A stretch of 54,293 bases of DNA from Candidatus Symbiopectobacterium sp. 'North America' (GTDB lineage: Bacteria; Pseudomonadota; Gammaproteobacteria; Enterobacterales; Enterobacteriaceae): assembly GCF_015762685.1 (NCBI RefSeq), contig NZ_PEHF01000003.1, positions 1 to 54,293 of the forward strand, in the 5' to 3' direction. Both the position numbers and the translations under genes were made by a program. Below are positions 1-11,266 of this stretch, piece by piece (the first letter of the stretch is position 1; each line of letters opens with the position of its first letter). The notes under the pieces are model-generated. The model ran no database searches and had not been told where the DNA came from. It saw only the letters and a list, made by a program, of their open reading frames with translations.

Positions 1-1876
1 TGATGGCCTCTCCTGAAAGAAAAACACCCTGCCAGCGTACCGCTACAGGGTGGGGGTGACCATCTCATTAGCCCCTACACCGACGATGGCAGCCGCTATC
101 GTCGCTACGATACCTATTGGCGCTACAGCGACAGTGATCGGATGGTCAGCTACCAGTTTGGCGATCTCATCAGCAACTCGCTGACCTGGAGCCAATCAGC
201 ACGTATGGCGGGTCTGCGCATAGGACGTAATTTCAATCTGCGACCGGATATCGTCACCTATCCCATGTTGCAATATGCAGGCTCTACTGCGGTACCCAGC
301 ACGCTGGATCTGTTTATCAACGGCTTTAAAACCAGCAGTATGGCGCTCAACTCCGGCCCGTTCACCCTGACCAATACGCCCTATCTCAACAGTGCGGGTG
401 AGGCGACAATCATTACCACCGATGCACAAGGGCGACAGATTGCTACCAGCGTGCCGTTTTATGTATCCAACACCCTACTGCGTCAGGGGCTTAGCAATTT
501 CGACCTCTCCGTTGGCGTGCTGCGCCAAACCTACGGGCTAGAGCAGGATCGCTATGCATCAGATCCCGCATTCAGCGGCTTGTATCGCTATGGCGCCACA
601 CAGAACCTGACGCTCGCCGGCCATGGTGAAACGGTGCGTGACCTATCCCTGCTCGGCGCAGGTGCAGACATGGCCGTGGCGCGTTGGGCTACGCTCAGCA
701 CTGCCTAAAGTCACAGTGAACGGGACGGACGCGGACAACAATATGTCTTCGGCTACTCCTACTATGGCAATACCGTGGGGTTTAACGTTCAGCATCAGCG
801 CCGCACGTTGCGCTATCAAGATCTCAGCACTTACGCTACACCGGGGAACATGAGCAAAGAGAGCCTGCAAGCCACCCTGAGCAGCATGTTATTTGGCCCG
901 GCAAACGGTACCATCGGGATTGGCTATTTCGCCATTACCCCATTTAACGATCCGCGCACTGAGTTAGTGAATTTTTCCTATACGCGGCAGCTCTGGGGCA
1001 ACAGTACGCTCTATATGGCGGCCAATAAAACGCTGGGCGATCGCGGTTACAGTGCACAGATTCAGGTGATTATCCCCTTTGGCAACAGAGATACGTTCAA
1101 TACCAGCATGCAACGTAACAACCAGGGAGAGAACCTCACGACGCTAGGAGTGACGCGCACCCTTCCCCTCGATGGAGGTTTTGGCTGGAACCTGGCCTAC
1201 AGTGCAGGCAACGATCCTTATCATCAAGGGACACTCAGTTGGCTCGGCCAGTATAACCAGATACAGGGGGGGCATCTATGGCAACGAGGGGAGCCAAACG
1301 CACTGGGGAGAAATGAGCGGCTCGGTAATCTATCTGGACGGTAGCCTATTCCCCAGCAACCGCATCAATGACGCCTTTATTGTGGTCGATACGCAAGGCT
1401 ATGCCGACGTGCCAGTGCGCTACGAAAATCAGTTAGTTGGCTATACAAACCAGCAAGGACGGCTGCTGATCCCGTGGGTAACCTCCCACTACCCGGCGAA
1501 GGTGGAAATCGATCCGCTCGCTTTACCACCTGACGTAGACATCTCGGGCGTTGAAACCCGGTTAGCCGTGAAGGAAGGCAGCGGCACGTTGGCCTCGTTT
1601 GCCATTAAAAAGGTGCGTTCAGCCAATATAGCGCTACGAAACAGCAGCGGTGAAGCGCTGCGCGTTGGTACCTGGATTACCGATGAAACCAGCGGCAACA
1701 CCACCATCAGTGGCTATGACGGTTTGGTCTACTTCGCCCATTTAGGTATTCACAACCGCCTGTCGTTTACTCAGGAAGATGGACGTCGTTGTCACGTGCA
1801 ATTTTCACTGCCAGAGCAGCAATTCATGCCGGCACGGATTGGCCCACTGACATGCCAATCCGATAACCAAGGATAA
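1..1876 (+). pseudogene. Outer membrane usher of a Csu-type chaperone/usher pilus, partial and broken
   Basis: Pieces of one usher (FimD/PapC/CsuD family), the outer membrane pore that assembles and exports pilus subunits. Conserved usher stretches are legible: FGDLISNSLTWS, RPDIVTYP, STLDLFING, GPFTLTN, then the C-terminal plug/CTD part (DTQGYADVPVRYEN, GRLLIPWV). The frame is interrupted by TAA at 706-708, after which the same frame continues with usher sequence, and by a frame change in a run of seven G at 1264-1270, after which the C-terminal part is read in the next frame to TAA at 1874-1876. The 5' end lies outside the window, and the frame also meets TGA at 1-3, so there may be a further lesion at the left edge. 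The tip adhesin gene follows 3 bases downstream, which with its SCPU domains points to the Csu subfamily. Family call firm; non-functional in this copy. Confidence 0.85.
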
Positions 1877-1879
1877 AAA

Positions 1880-2767
1880 ATGCGTATACTTTTCAAGTTC
1901 TTCTCACTTGTCCTGCTCGGTTTCAGTTATGCGCCAGTGACATGGGCGCAGTGTCGTGTGCCCAGCACTTCATCTTTGCTTGGCAGCGTCAGCTCGATCA
2001 CACTTAACGGAGCATCGCAGACCTCTCAAGCCAGTACTGGTTTTAACTGCGACGCGCCCATGCTGTCACTGGCAGGCAACAACCGCGTCATTGCGACGTT
2101 CGGCGCCGGAAATAACGCCTCCGCTGGCCTGCGTCAGTTAAAACACACCACGAAAAGTGATGTTCTGCCCTATACGCTTTGCGTCGATCAAAGCTGTAGC
2201 AACATACTCGCCGTTAATGGCTCATACACCTGGAGTAGTCAGATGCTCTTGGGGCTATTAGGGCTGTTTACCGGCCCAAACAACACCTTGCCGCTGTGGA
2301 TAAAAACAAGCACCGGTGCCGTGCTTTCTGCCGGCACTTATACCGATGTCATCGCCATTAACTGGGACTATCGCGTTTGCGATATTGGTGCATTCGATCT
2401 TTGCCTGTACTATTTCGGCACACCGACTTCCAACATCACGCTAACGCTTACTGTCACCAACGATTGCCAGATTAGCAATACCAACAATATCGAGTTTGGC
2501 AGCGCAGCCTTTCCCTCCGCCTTCACGGCTATCAACAGCAGTGTGGGCGTGCGTTGCACTAAAGATGGCGCTTACAGCGTAACGTTAACCATCACGCACC
2601 CTGACGATGCCAATTGGCGTCGGATGACCGAGAGCAACAGCTACGCGGGCACCGGCACTGGGGCGACGCAAACCATCCCTTTTACTGCACGCATCAACGC
2701 AAGCCAGGCCAACAAACCGGCCGGAAGCTACAAAGATACGGTGAGCGTGGCGGTGACCATCAATTGA
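1880..2767 (+). CDS. Csu-type pilus tip adhesin/subunit with spore coat U domains
   Basis: A 295-residue secreted protein. Residues 1-23 form a signal peptide (hydrophobic LFKFFSLVLLGFSYA, cleavage near TWA-QC). The mature part has two halves, each starting with a Cys-rich SCPU (spore coat protein U/FanG) pattern: C-R-V-P near the N-terminus and TLTVTNDCQISNTN near residue 190, followed by the typical F-G and V-x-C segments and the C-terminal SYKDTVSVAVTI strand. Two-domain SCPU proteins encoded directly after the usher are the tip subunits (CsuE) of archaic Csu pili, used for adhesion and biofilm. The start follows AAGGA and sits 3 bases after the usher stop, so translation is probably coupled. 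The gene itself is intact although its usher is broken. The exact subunit identity (tip rather than minor subunit) is inferred from position and length. Confidence 0.85.
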   Translation: MRILFKFFSLVLLGFSYAPVTWAQCRVPSTSSLLGSVSSITLNGASQTSQASTGFNCDAPMLSLAGNNRVIATFGAGNNASAGLRQLKHTTKSDVLPYTLCVDQSCSNILAVNGSYTWSSQMLLGLLGLFTGPNNTLPLWIKTSTGAVLSAGTYTDVIAINWDYRVCDIGAFDLCLYYFGTPTSNITLTLTVTNDCQISNTNNIEFGSAAFPSAFTAINSSVGVRCTKDGAYSVTLTITHPDDANWRRMTESNSYAGTGTGATQTIPFTARINASQANKPAGSYKDTVSVAVTIN

Positions 2768-2770
2768 CGC

Positions 2771-2792
2771 CCTTCCAGCTGATGCCGGAAGG
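2771..2792. terminator. Hairpin between convergent pilus and fadJ genes
   Basis: CCTTCC and GGAAGG form a six-pair stem with a ten-base loop between the convergent ends of the tip adhesin gene and fadJ. There is no clear T run, so termination is only inferred from position. Confidence 0.3.
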
Positions 2793-2800
2793 AGGAAAGA

Positions 2801-4969
2801 TTAAGGATGAAAACGCGCCGCTTTTTCCCGCATGGTCAACAGGCGCTGACACGGGGCAAAACGGGGGCCATACTGATGCTCGAACGTTTCCAACGTTTTG
2901 ACCACTGCATCAATACCCAAATGATCCATATAGTGGAACGGCCCTCCCAGGAACGGTGGAAAGCCAATGCCAAATACAGCACCGATATCACCGTCACGTG
3001 CGCATTGGATCACCCCTTCATCCAGACAGCGTGCCGCCTCATTTAGCATCATCATAACACAGCGTTGCGCCATCAACGCAGGATCAAGATGGGCTTTTGG
3101 CGTTACGCCCAGCAAGGGGTAGATAGCGCTGTCCACCTCGCGCGGTGCGCGCCAGAAACGGCGCTGGACGCCATAACGGTAAAAGCCCTTGCCGTTCTTA
3201 CGCCCTTTGCGTCCATCCTGCAAAATGGCCTCGAAAGTGGCTGGTGCCTGAAACCGCTCGCCCCAAGCCGCCACCAGTATTGGCACTATCTTGGTCGCCA
3301 CATCAATGCCCACTTCATCGAGCAGGGTTAACGGGCCAACAGGGAAACCAAAGCGCACCAGCGCGGCATCCACGGTTTCCACCGGCTCGCCTTCCAACAG
3401 GCAATAAGCGGCCTCATTGATATAGGGAGCCAGAATACGGTTAACATAAAATCCGGCTTTATCGGCCACCACAATGGCGGTTTTCCCCTGCTGGCGGGCA
3501 AAGGCTACCGTGGTGGCGATGGTTTCAGGGCTGGTCCCTGAATGGGGAATCACTTCCACCAACGGCATTTTGTCTACCGGGCTGAAATAGTGCAGACCGA
3601 TGACCTGCTCAGGGCGCTGCGCCCGTTCGGCGATCTGATGTATAAACAAGGAAGAGGTGTTGGATGCGAACAGAGTTTCCGGGCGTGCGTACTGTTCAAT
3701 ATCTGCCACCATGCTCTGCTTGAGCGCCAGATCCTCAAACACCGCCTCGACAACGATATCGGCATATTCAAAACCGTGATAATCGGTGCTGCCCGAGACC
3801 AACGTCATCAGGCGCTGGCGTTCCGCTAGTTTCATACGTTTGCGCTGTACGCGCTTACTCAGCAATTCCCAACTGTAACGCAGCGCGTGGTTGATACCTT
3901 CTTCGTTGATATCCTTGATACGCACCGGAAGCTGCGCGCGCTGGGCAGTGACACAGGCGATACCGCCGCCCATCAATCCACCACCGAGCACACCGACACG
4001 GTGTATTTCACGCGGTTCAGCAGACGCTCCCGCCTGCTTTTTCAACGCATTGGTGGCAAAAAACAGGCTACGCAACGCCGCTGAAGCTGGCGTCATCACC
4101 AGTTTGCCAAACGCGCGCGCTTCCTGTTTGTACCCTTCGGCCAGTCCTTTATCCATACCCCGCCGTACCACCTGAATGATACGATCGGCCGCAGGGTAGT
4201 TGCCCTGAGTTTTGACGCGCGTCTTCTGCTTCACCACTTTAAACAACACGTGGCGTACCGACCAACTGTTTACCAGAGGCGTGCGCCAGGGCAGTACCGA
4301 CTGTTGCCGCTTCCCTTTTTTCAGCAACGCAGCCGCCGTTTCCAGCAAAATACTGTTGGGAACGGCATCATCGATCATCCCCAACTTGAGCGCCTGCCGC
4401 GCTTTTACCGAGCGGCCCGTCAAGATCAAATCCAGCGCGCGATCGACGCCAATCAGTCTGGGTAAACGCTGCGTTCCGCCCGATCCCGGCAATAAGCCCA
4501 ACTGCACTTCCGGTAATCCGAGTACCGTTTTTTCATCCAGCGAGCAGACACGATAATCGCAGGCCAACGCCAGCTCAAACCCGCCACCGAGGCAAGGGCC
4601 GTGGATCGCCGCAACCAGAGGAAAAGGCAAGTCACCAAAAGCGGCAAATGTCTCCTGCCCTTGCCGCGCCAGTGCTTCCGCCTCTTCTGCCCGCGTGCAG
4701 GCATCAAGCATGGAGATATCCGCGCCCACAATAAACGAATCAGGCTTACCCGATATCAAAATGACGCCACGCAGTGCCGCATTTTGTTGCGCCTGACGAA
4801 GCACCGTTTGCACTTGTTCAGCAAAAGTGCTTTTCAAGGTGTTCATCTTATCGCCCGGCACGTCCATGGCGATCACGGCAATATTATCGGGCCGTATAGA
4901 GAGCGAGAATGCCGAGGAGGTTGCCTCGACCTCGCTCGGTGCGTGCTCAACAGAGTGCACTTGTTTCAT
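2801..4969 (-). CDS. fadJ: FadJ, anaerobic-type fatty acid oxidation multifunctional alpha subunit
   Basis: 722 residues, the usual length. Cytoplasmic enzyme with enoyl-CoA hydratase and 3-hydroxyacyl-CoA dehydrogenase activities; pairs with thiolase FadI in a beta-oxidation complex. N-terminal crotonase domain (about 1-200) shows the oxyanion-hole motif [17 protein letters not shown] and the catalytic-Glu segment [22 protein letters not shown]. The dehydrogenase domain begins at the NAD-binding [13 protein letters not shown] (about 325-340) and has the active-site segment [19 protein letters not shown], then [11 protein letters not shown]. Start codon overlaps the fadI stop in ATGA, with GGAGG upstream, so the two are one operon. 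The reading frame is intact, unlike fadI. Differs from FadB by length and by the neighbouring yfcZ-fadL context. Confidence 0.97.
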   Translation of the reverse strand: MKQVHSVEHAPSEVEATSSAFSLSIRPDNIAVIAMDVPGDKMNTLKSTFAEQVQTVLRQAQQNAALRGVILISGKPDSFIVGADISMLDACTRAEEAEALARQGQETFAAFGDLPFPLVAAIHGPCLGGGFELALACDYRVCSLDEKTVLGLPEVQLGLLPGSGGTQRLPRLIGVDRALDLILTGRSVKARQALKLGMIDDAVPNSILLETAAALLKKGKRQQSVLPWRTPLVNSWSVRHVLFKVVKQKTRVKTQGNYPAADRIIQVVRRGMDKGLAEGYKQEARAFGKLVMTPASAALRSLFFATNALKKQAGASAEPREIHRVGVLGGGLMGGGIACVTAQRAQLPVRIKDINEEGINHALRYSWELLSKRVQRKRMKLAERQRLMTLVSGSTDYHGFEYADIVVEAVFEDLALKQSMVADIEQYARPETLFASNTSSLFIHQIAERAQRPEQVIGLHYFSPVDKMPLVEVIPHSGTSPETIATTVAFARQQGKTAIVVADKAGFYVNRILAPYINEAAYCLLEGEPVETVDAALVRFGFPVGPLTLLDEVGIDVATKIVPILVAAWGERFQAPATFEAILQDGRKGRKNGKGFYRYGVQRRFWRAPREVDSAIYPLLGVTPKAHLDPALMAQRCVMMMLNEAARCLDEGVIQCARDGDIGAVFGIGFPPFLGGPFHYMDHLGIDAVVKTLETFEHQYGPRFAPCQRLLTMREKAARFHP

Positions 4970-6285
4970 GGTGTGACCTCCAGAACCATTGCCGCTCCCA
5001 GTCCCCCCGCTGCGCAGGCGGTAACCAGCCCAAACCCGCCGCCGCGCCGCTGCAACTCATGCAGGGTCTGCGTAATCATTCTGGCACCCGTGGCCGCAAA
5101 CGGATGACCGTAAGCAATCGAACCGCCCAGCACGTTGAATTTGTCCATGTCCACGTCCACGTCTCCCAATGCCGAGGTGCGCCCCAGTTTATCCCTTGCA
5201 AAATCAGCGCTGGCGAACAGCTTGACGTTTGCCAGCGTCTGCGCCGCAAACGCTTCGTGCATATCAATCAGCGTAAGATCGCTGAGGCTAAGACCCGCGC
5301 GATCCAACGCCAGCGGCGTGGCATACGCTGGTCCCAACAGCATATCTTGCTGAACACCAATGGCAGTAAACGCATAACTTTTCAGATAGCCCAGCGGGGT
5401 TAACCCGAAGCTGCGCGCCTTTCCTTCACTCATTAAGAGTACAGCAGCGGCGCCGTCGGTGAGCGGAGAGCTATTGGCCGCGGTGACAGAACCATGCAGA
5501 CGATCAAACGCGGGCGATAAACGGGCGTAATGCTCCAGCGTCGAGTGATGACGAACGTTGTTATCCTCTTTGAGCGTTTGGCGGTACGGAGGCACATAAG
5601 CGGTCATCACTTCTTGGTGCAGCACGCCTTGTTGCCAGGTTTTCGCCGCCAGTCGGTGCGAGCGATGAGCAAAAGCATCCTGGTCGGCACGGGAAATACC
5701 GTAGGTTTTTGCCATCTGTTCAGGAGTATCTCCCATACGCAGCCCGGTGGAGTACTCGGCCACCGGGGGCGAGACTGGCAACAGATCGCGCGGACGCAAG
5801 CGCGACAGCAATTTGAGCCGTTGTCCCAACGTGCGAGCTTTACTTAGATCCAGCAGCGTCATCGCCAGATTTTTGGTTACACCGATCGGCGGCAGTGAGA
5901 ACATGTCGGCTCCGCCCGCAATTCCCACGTGCGCAGTGCCCGTCATAATGCTTTCGGCCACATTGACCACGGACTGAAAGCTGGTCGCACAGACCCGGGA
6001 AACGGTGTAGGCATCGGTATGCACACACATTCCGGTGCCCAGCACAATTTCGCGCGCAATATTGGGCGCAGCCGGCATTTGTACTACCTGACCAAACACC
6101 AACACATCTACCTACTTGGGATCGATGCCATACCGTATCAGCAGTTCGCTCACCACCATTTTGCCTAAATCCATGGCGGGAATACCGCGATACGCGGTCG
6201 CTTGACGAGCGAAAGGCGTGCGCAATCCACTGACGATCGCGACCCGTTTGCCGCTCCGGGTTATCAGGGGTAACACCTCGCTCAT
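4966..6285 (-). pseudogene. fadI: FadI 3-ketoacyl-CoA thiolase, interrupted by an amber codon
   Basis: Would encode about 439 residues, matching FadI (436 in E. coli), the beta subunit that thiolyses 3-ketoacyl-CoA. From the ATG at 6285 the N-terminus reads normally ([33 protein letters not shown]) up to a TAG at 6112-6114 (codon 58); the same frame then continues through [20 protein letters not shown] to the end. Catalytic Cys is present in [10 protein letters not shown], and the C-terminal active-site segments [16 protein letters not shown] and TACAAGGLG are intact. The interrupted position is a variable one (aliphatic in relatives), so the substitution is not obviously a C-to-T change. A restart at GTG 6105 would miss the first 60 residues and be unlikely to fold. 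It precedes fadJ with a 4-base overlap. Confidence 0.93.
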
Positions 6286-6322
6286 AAACACTCCTGTAAA
6301 CAGAGAATTAAGTATATGTTCT

Positions 6323-6339
6323 AACAGGTCAGACCTGAA
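6323..6339. promoter_or_regulatory. FadR operator-like palindrome upstream of fadIJ
   Basis: AACAGGTCAGACCTGAA is an almost perfect palindrome around AGGTC-A-GACCT, closely resembling known FadR operators at fad promoters. It lies 38 bases upstream of the fadI start. FadR with bound acyl-CoA would derepress fadIJ. The site is still intact although fadI is broken. Confidence 0.65.
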
Positions 6340-6514
6340 TAGAGTGTTAACCAGAGCATTACATTAAGCAAACCCTTTTACTACAAAATGCTAGTGCGCG
6401 CTGTCTGTAACCGGAGGTGAAATCTGAAAGGGGATGGCAAGACGAAGAATGGGGACAAGAAAAGGGGACATGCACAACGTGCGGCGCGCTGCACCGCACG
6501 TTATCACTGGATGC

Positions 6515-6811
6515 TTAACGTAATCCCAGTTGGAAAATCAGCGTTTCAGCCTGGCAGCTGAACGTGAAATCAATATCCAGTTGTACGCCACCGTTCACGT
6601 CAGCAAAACGACTGTCGATCTGGCACGGCTCAGATTCTACTGCACGGGCTTTTTCCGTTAGCACCGTCAGCGTGGCCTGCGGAGCGGCACGGTCAGCAAA
6701 TACTTTGCTGTAAGATGCCGTGCAGTCGGTGTTGTCCATTACAGTACCGACATCGACGCAGCAGCAAGCGGCAGTTTTTTCAGCAGAACATTTATTTATT
6801 GCGTTTGTCAT
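6515..6811 (-). CDS. yfcZ: YfcZ/YiiS family small protein
   Basis: 98 residues, clear homologue of E. coli YfcZ by its motifs CCCVDVGTVMDN, DCTASYSKVFADRA, VESEPC and the C-terminal DIDFTFSCQAETLIFQLGLR. Function unknown; the family is small, cytoplasmic and Cys-rich. It lies between fadI and fadL as in E. coli. GAGGA precedes the ATG. Intact. Confidence 0.93.
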   Translation of the reverse strand: MTNAINKCSAEKTAACCCVDVGTVMDNTDCTASYSKVFADRAAPQATLTVLTEKARAVESEPCQIDSRFADVNGGVQLDIDFTFSCQAETLIFQLGLR

Positions 6812-6937
6812 GATGCTTTTCCTCTACGGGTAACGATCTGCCCGGGCAGATTTGATCCGGTTCAAAAATATCATTTTTCCCGCTATTTTACTCAGCAGGC
6901 CCATCAAGCACTAGAACTTACTGCATGTAAGGGCATT

Positions 6938-6954
6938 TAGTGATCAAGCTCACA
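6938..6954. promoter_or_regulatory. CRP-like site upstream of fadL
   Basis: AGTGATCAAGCTCACA fits the TGTGA-N6-TCACA pattern with one mismatch in the left half. It sits about 250 bases before fadL, in the fadL-yfcZ divergent region. Catabolite control of fadL is plausible but inferred. Confidence 0.45.
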
Positions 6955-7103
6955 TCGTTTTGTTATTATTAGGTATAATTAACTCACCGTAGACCGCACT
7001 TTTCTTAACGAATGTGTTAACTGGATCTGGTTTTTACATCAATCCGGAAATATTTCTAACACAAACTTGCAACATATCCATGCTCCCCACTTATACTTTC
7101 GCC

Positions 7104-7120
7104 AACTGGTCTGATTTGTC
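7104..7120. promoter_or_regulatory. FadR-like site in the fadL upstream region
   Basis: AACTGGTCTGATTTGTC matches a FadR half site followed by a weaker second half and closely resembles one of the two FadR sites of E. coli fadL (ACTGGTCTGATTT). It lies about 85 bases before the fadL start. Confidence 0.55.
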
Positions 7121-7205
7121 AGCCCACCTGCGCCCCCTACAATGCGCGTCCCTTGTTACGGTATGTAACAAAGTCAAATAACAAGTACACGATGAGGTTT
7201 TGGTC

Positions 7206-8492
7206 ATGAGCCAGAAAAACCTGTTTAAACACTCCGCAGTAGCGATAGCAGTGGCACTGGTTTCAGCACAAGTTTCCGCCGCAGGCTTCCAACTCAATGA
7301 ATACTCTTCATCCGGGTTAGGGCGTGCATTTTCTGGCGAAGGTGCCGTGGCCGATAATGCGACATCCGGCAGCCGCAACCCCGCCACCATGACAATGTTC
7401 GATCGCACCACGGTTTCTGGTGGCGTGACGTATATTAACCCAGATATTGATATTTTCGGCTCAAATCGAGTTACAGGTAATGATGCCAGTGCGAAAAATA
7501 TCGCCCCGCACGCTTGGGTGCCAAACATGCACCTTATCATGCCGTTAAATGAGTAGTGGGCGATCGGTGCTTCAGCTACTACCAACTACGGATTAGTAAC
7601 AGAATTTAATGATAACTATGCAGCAGGTTCGATTGGTGGCAAAACCGATCTGGTTACTTCTAACTTGAACCTGAGTGCAGCTTACAGATTGAATCAGCAC
7701 TTTAGCTTTGGCCTGAGTGTAAATGCTGTTTATGCAGATGCAACTATTGTGCGTCATCTAGGGGACCTGAATGGGCTTCCCCCAATTAATGGCGGTCTTC
7801 CGCGTTCTACTGAAATATCCCGTCTAGAAGGTAAAGAATGGGGCTACGGTTGGAATGCCGGTATTCTGTATGAAATTGATAAAAATAACCGCTTCGGTCT
7901 AACCTACCGCTCAAAGGTTGATATTGACTTCAGTGGTGATTACAGCAACCAACTGCCAGCAGGGTTGGGTGGACTTAATGGGGCAACAGTGCCGGGTAAA
8001 TTGACGCTGAACCTCCCCGAAATGTGGGAAATTTCTGCTTACCACCGTGTAGCCCCACAATGGGCAGTACATTATAGTATGGCCTATACAAGTTGGAGTC
8101 AGTTCACTGAACTGAAAGCAGCGGGTAGCAATGGCAATACCTTGTTTGAAAAAGAGGAAGGGTTCCGTGATGCTTATCGTATCGCACTCGGCACTACATA
8201 CTATCACGATGATAATTGGACTTTCTGCGCCGGTGTTGCATTTGACGATAGCCCAGTCCCAGCAGGCAAACGCACCATTCCTATTCCAGACCAAGATCGT
8301 TTCTGGTTAAGCACTGGTACCACGTATGCATTTAACAAAGATATGTCCGTGGATGTGGGTGTTTCCTATATGCATGGTAAGAGTGTCGATATTTCCGAAC
8401 ATGCTCCAGGGGCCTTCAATTCTGTCGCTTATGACTTTAGCTCCAAAGGCCGCGCCTGGCTTTACGTCGTTAACCTGAATTACACTTTCTAA
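7206..8492 (+). pseudogene. fadL: FadL long-chain fatty acid outer membrane transporter, interrupted by an amber codon
   Basis: FadL is the outer membrane beta-barrel for long-chain fatty acid uptake. The ATG at 7206 is preceded by GAGG at 7194-7197. The signal peptide ends [22 protein letters not shown], the conserved mature N-terminus. After [11 protein letters not shown] comes TAG at 7554-7556, then the same frame continues [19 protein letters not shown] through to the C-terminal barrel strand ending in Phe. In E. coli FadL the matching residue is Gln (NDQF), so a single CAG-to-TAG change explains the lesion. About 116 residues can be made before the stop, so no barrel is expected without suppression. 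FadR- and CRP-like sites remain upstream. Confidence 0.94.
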
Positions 8493-8512
8493 TCACCAAT
8501 AGTGATCTACAC

Positions 8513-8536
8513 GAAAGGTCGCTAATGCGGCCTTTC
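8513..8536. terminator. Terminator between fadL and mqo
   Basis: GAAAGG-T-CGC / GCG-G-CCTTTC stem with a TAAT loop followed by a T-rich stretch, just after the fadL stop. The genes on either side converge, so it may work in both directions. Confidence 0.75.
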
Positions 8537-8569
8537 TCTTTTGCTTAAAGCACTACAGCTTGCGCTGTA

Positions 8570-10156
8570 TTACTCCGGCTTCACTTCAATGTAATTCAGG
8601 TGCAGCGTGTCGCTGGTGTAACGGCGGATCTGGTTGGTAAGATCGATATCGCCATCCAGTTTTTTGCCGTAAGAAGGCACGATAGCCTTCAGTTTGCTCT
8701 GCCATTCTGGCGTTGCTACCTGTTGCTTAAACACTTTTTCCAGCAGACTCAGCATGGTCGGTGCTGCGGTTGACGCCCCAGGAGAAGCGCCCAGTAGCGC
8801 AGCGATAGTGCCATCCTGCGAGCTGACGATCTCGGTGCCCAACTTCAGTACACCGCCTTTATCCGCATCCTTCTTGATAACCTGAACCCGCTGTCCGGCA
8901 ACCGCCAAGCGCCAGTCTTCCTTTTTGGCCTCGGGGAAATACTCTTTCAGCGCAGCGAAACGAGCGTCATCATCCATCATCACCTGTCCGATCAGATATT
9001 TAACCAGATCGAAATTATCCAGCCCGACATGCGTCATTGGCATCAGGTTTGACAGCGTGACTGAACCCGGTAGATCCCAAAATGAGCCATTTTTCAATAA
9101 CTTACTGGAGAATGTGGCAAAAGGGCCAAACAGCAGCGCAGGTTTACCGTTAAAGATTCGCGTATCCAGATGCGGCACGGACATCGGCGGTGCGCCCACG
9201 GAGGCTTTGCCATACACTTTTGCCATATGTCGTTTTACGATGTCAGGATTGTCGGTGACCAGAAACTCCCCGCCCACCGGGAAGCCGCCATAGAGTTCCG
9301 CTTCGGGGATACCGGATTTTTGCAATAACGGCAGTGCCGCCCCGCCCGCGCCAATAAAGACAAACTTGGCATTGATAGCATGCTCTTTCTCACCGTCCTT
9401 CAAATCCGCATAGATAATGCTCCAGGTGTGGTCCGCATTACGCTTTATCTCGCGAACTTCTGCATTCAAACGCAGTGAGAAGTTGGTTTTGGTCTGTAAT
9501 CCGGAAACCAGCTGACGCGTGATTTCACCGTAATTGACATCGGTGCCAATCGGCATGCAAGTGGCGGCCACTTTCTGCGCCGGATCGCGCCCTTCCATCA
9601 CCAACGGTGCCCAGGATTGGATCGTGGCGTGATCGTCACTGAACTCCATGCCATGGAACAACGTACTATGCTGCAACGCCTTGTAACGCTGGTTCAGGAA
9701 GGCGGTATTCTCATCACCCCAGACAAAGTTGATGTGCAGCACGCTGTTGATAAACAGATTCGGATCGTGCAGCACGCCATTCTTGACCTGGTAAGACCAG
9801 AATTGGCGCGAAATCTCAAACGCTTCGCTGATCTCAACCGCTTTACTGATATCAAAGGAACCGTCGGCTTTTTCTGGCGTATAGTTCAGTTCCATAAAGG
9901 CCGAGTGGCCGGTGCCCGCGTTATTCCAGCCGTTGGAGCTTTCTTCGGCAACCTTATCCAGACGTTCAACTATCGTGATTGACCAGTCGGGTTGCAGTTC
10001 CTGAATATAAGTCCCAAGGGTGGCACTCATGACACCACCACCGATCAGCACCACATCGGTGGTTTTTGCAGTATCCGCTGTACTTTCCGCCTATGCGGGC
10101 AACCCGGCGGTTCCCGCCAGATTCAGGCACAAGGCCAAAGCTCGTAGTTTTTTCAT
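8570..10156 (-). pseudogene. mqo: Malate:quinone oxidoreductase with an amber codon in the leader peptide
   Basis: Mqo oxidises malate to oxaloacetate and passes electrons to the quinone pool as a membrane-peripheral FAD enzyme. The FAD-binding motif [63 protein letters not shown] and [12 protein letters not shown] identify it. An ATG at 10156 opens a signal-like leader (KKLRALALCLNLAGTAGLPA) that is cut by TAG at 10091-10093, then the frame continues [19 protein letters not shown] to the end without further lesions. The lesion lies before the catalytic domain, so a restart at the GTG codons near 10054-10057 could still give a leaderless enzyme; many bacterial Mqo proteins have no leader. Whether it is dead or re-started is unresolved. 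Confidence 0.85.
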
Positions 10157-10433
10157 ACTTCTATGCCTCTGTTTATTCTAATTTTGTTGTTGCAGATGAA
10201 TCGCTACTCCAACCATCGCGAACGTGCGTCATTCCCACACGGCAGCCAGGCTTCGTGTAAAATGCGTATTACAGTGCATATACGCACAACATTATTGTTA
10301 CAAAGGCGGTGAAAATAAACTTTTGTAATTAAATAAAAAATAACAATACAATTTTCATTGATTAACAAGCGGTAATAACACCTGCTAATTAGGATTATTG
10401 AAGCGTTTTATTTCGAGTGAATGCGCATAAAGC

Positions 10434-10457
10434 AAAAGGCTCCACCGGGAGCCTTTT
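10434..10457 (-). terminator. mlaA terminator
   Basis: AAAAGGCTCC paired with GGAGCCTTTT around a 4-base loop, T-rich on the minus strand, 24 bases after the mlaA stop. A typical intrinsic terminator. Confidence 0.8.
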
Positions 10458-10480
10458 TGAGTATGATGCCAGAGAAAGGG

Positions 10481-11266
10481 CTATTTGGCAGGTGCAGCGG
10501 GAACCGGATCAGGTGCATCGATCTCTTGCAGAGAATCTTCGATGGCAGCGGCGTTAGGGTTCTCTTGTGGAGCCAGACGGCCACCGCGCGCCAGGAAATC
10601 ATGCCGTTGGAAATAGGCCTCGCGCACCATCAGATAAGGATCGGACGAGTTTCTCAGCAGACCATCCGAATCCAGCAGTTGTGCTCGCGTCTCTACCCCT
10701 TCCACGACCCATTTACCAGCGGAAGCCCAGAACGTCAGGTAACTCAGGACCGGATAGAGCGTATCAACCATGCCGCCGCCGTCTTCACGCAGCGTCGCGC
10801 TGCCATAACCCGGCAATACCACATAAGGACCATAACCCACGCCGTAGCTTCCCAAGGTCGTACCAAATCGGCGAGGTTCTTCTTTTGCCAGCTTCGGATT
10901 CGCCACCGAGGCAAGATCGAATAATCCTCCCATTCCCAAAAGGGTGTTCAGGAAGAAGCGGTTAAAGTGGATCATGGCCTTATAGGGATCGCCCGACACA
11001 AAATAGTTTGCCATCGCGGCGGGTTCTTCCAGGTTACTGAGGAAGTTACTCAACCCATTACGCGCGGGTTTCGGCACATAGTCACGCCAGGCAACGGCTA
11101 CCGGCCGGACGACATACGGGTCCAGCACATTGTAGTTAAAGTTGAACATGGTGCGGTTGAATCCCTCAAGTGGGTCGGAACGCCCTTGGGCTGTTTTATC
11201 CGAAGAGCTGGCGCACCCAACCAGCATGACACTGGCCAGCACCACCCCACTCAAACGGTTATTCAT
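10481..11266 (-). CDS. mlaA: MlaA (VacJ) outer membrane lipoprotein of the Mla lipid-asymmetry pathway
   Basis: 261 residues. MlaA removes phospholipid from the outer leaflet of the outer membrane and hands it to MlaC for return to the inner membrane. Lipoprotein signal with lipobox LVGC-ASS (Cys at residue 18; Ala at +2 fits outer membrane sorting). Family motifs: DPLEGFNRTMFNFNYNVLD, NFLSNLEEPAAMANYF, RRFGTTLGSYGVGYGPYVVLPGYG, and the C-terminal SSDPYLMVREAYFQRHDFLA. Ends in TAG. Intact and in its usual place near fadL. Confidence 0.96.
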   Translation of the reverse strand: MNNRLSGVVLASVMLVGCASSSDKTAQGRSDPLEGFNRTMFNFNYNVLDPYVVRPVAVAWRDYVPKPARNGLSNFLSNLEEPAAMANYFVSGDPYKAMIHFNRFFLNTLLGMGGLFDLASVANPKLAKEEPRRFGTTLGSYGVGYGPYVVLPGYGSATLREDGGGMVDTLYPVLSYLTFWASAGKWVVEGVETRAQLLDSDGLLRNSSDPYLMVREAYFQRHDFLARGGRLAPQENPNAAAIEDSLQEIDAPDPVPAAPAK

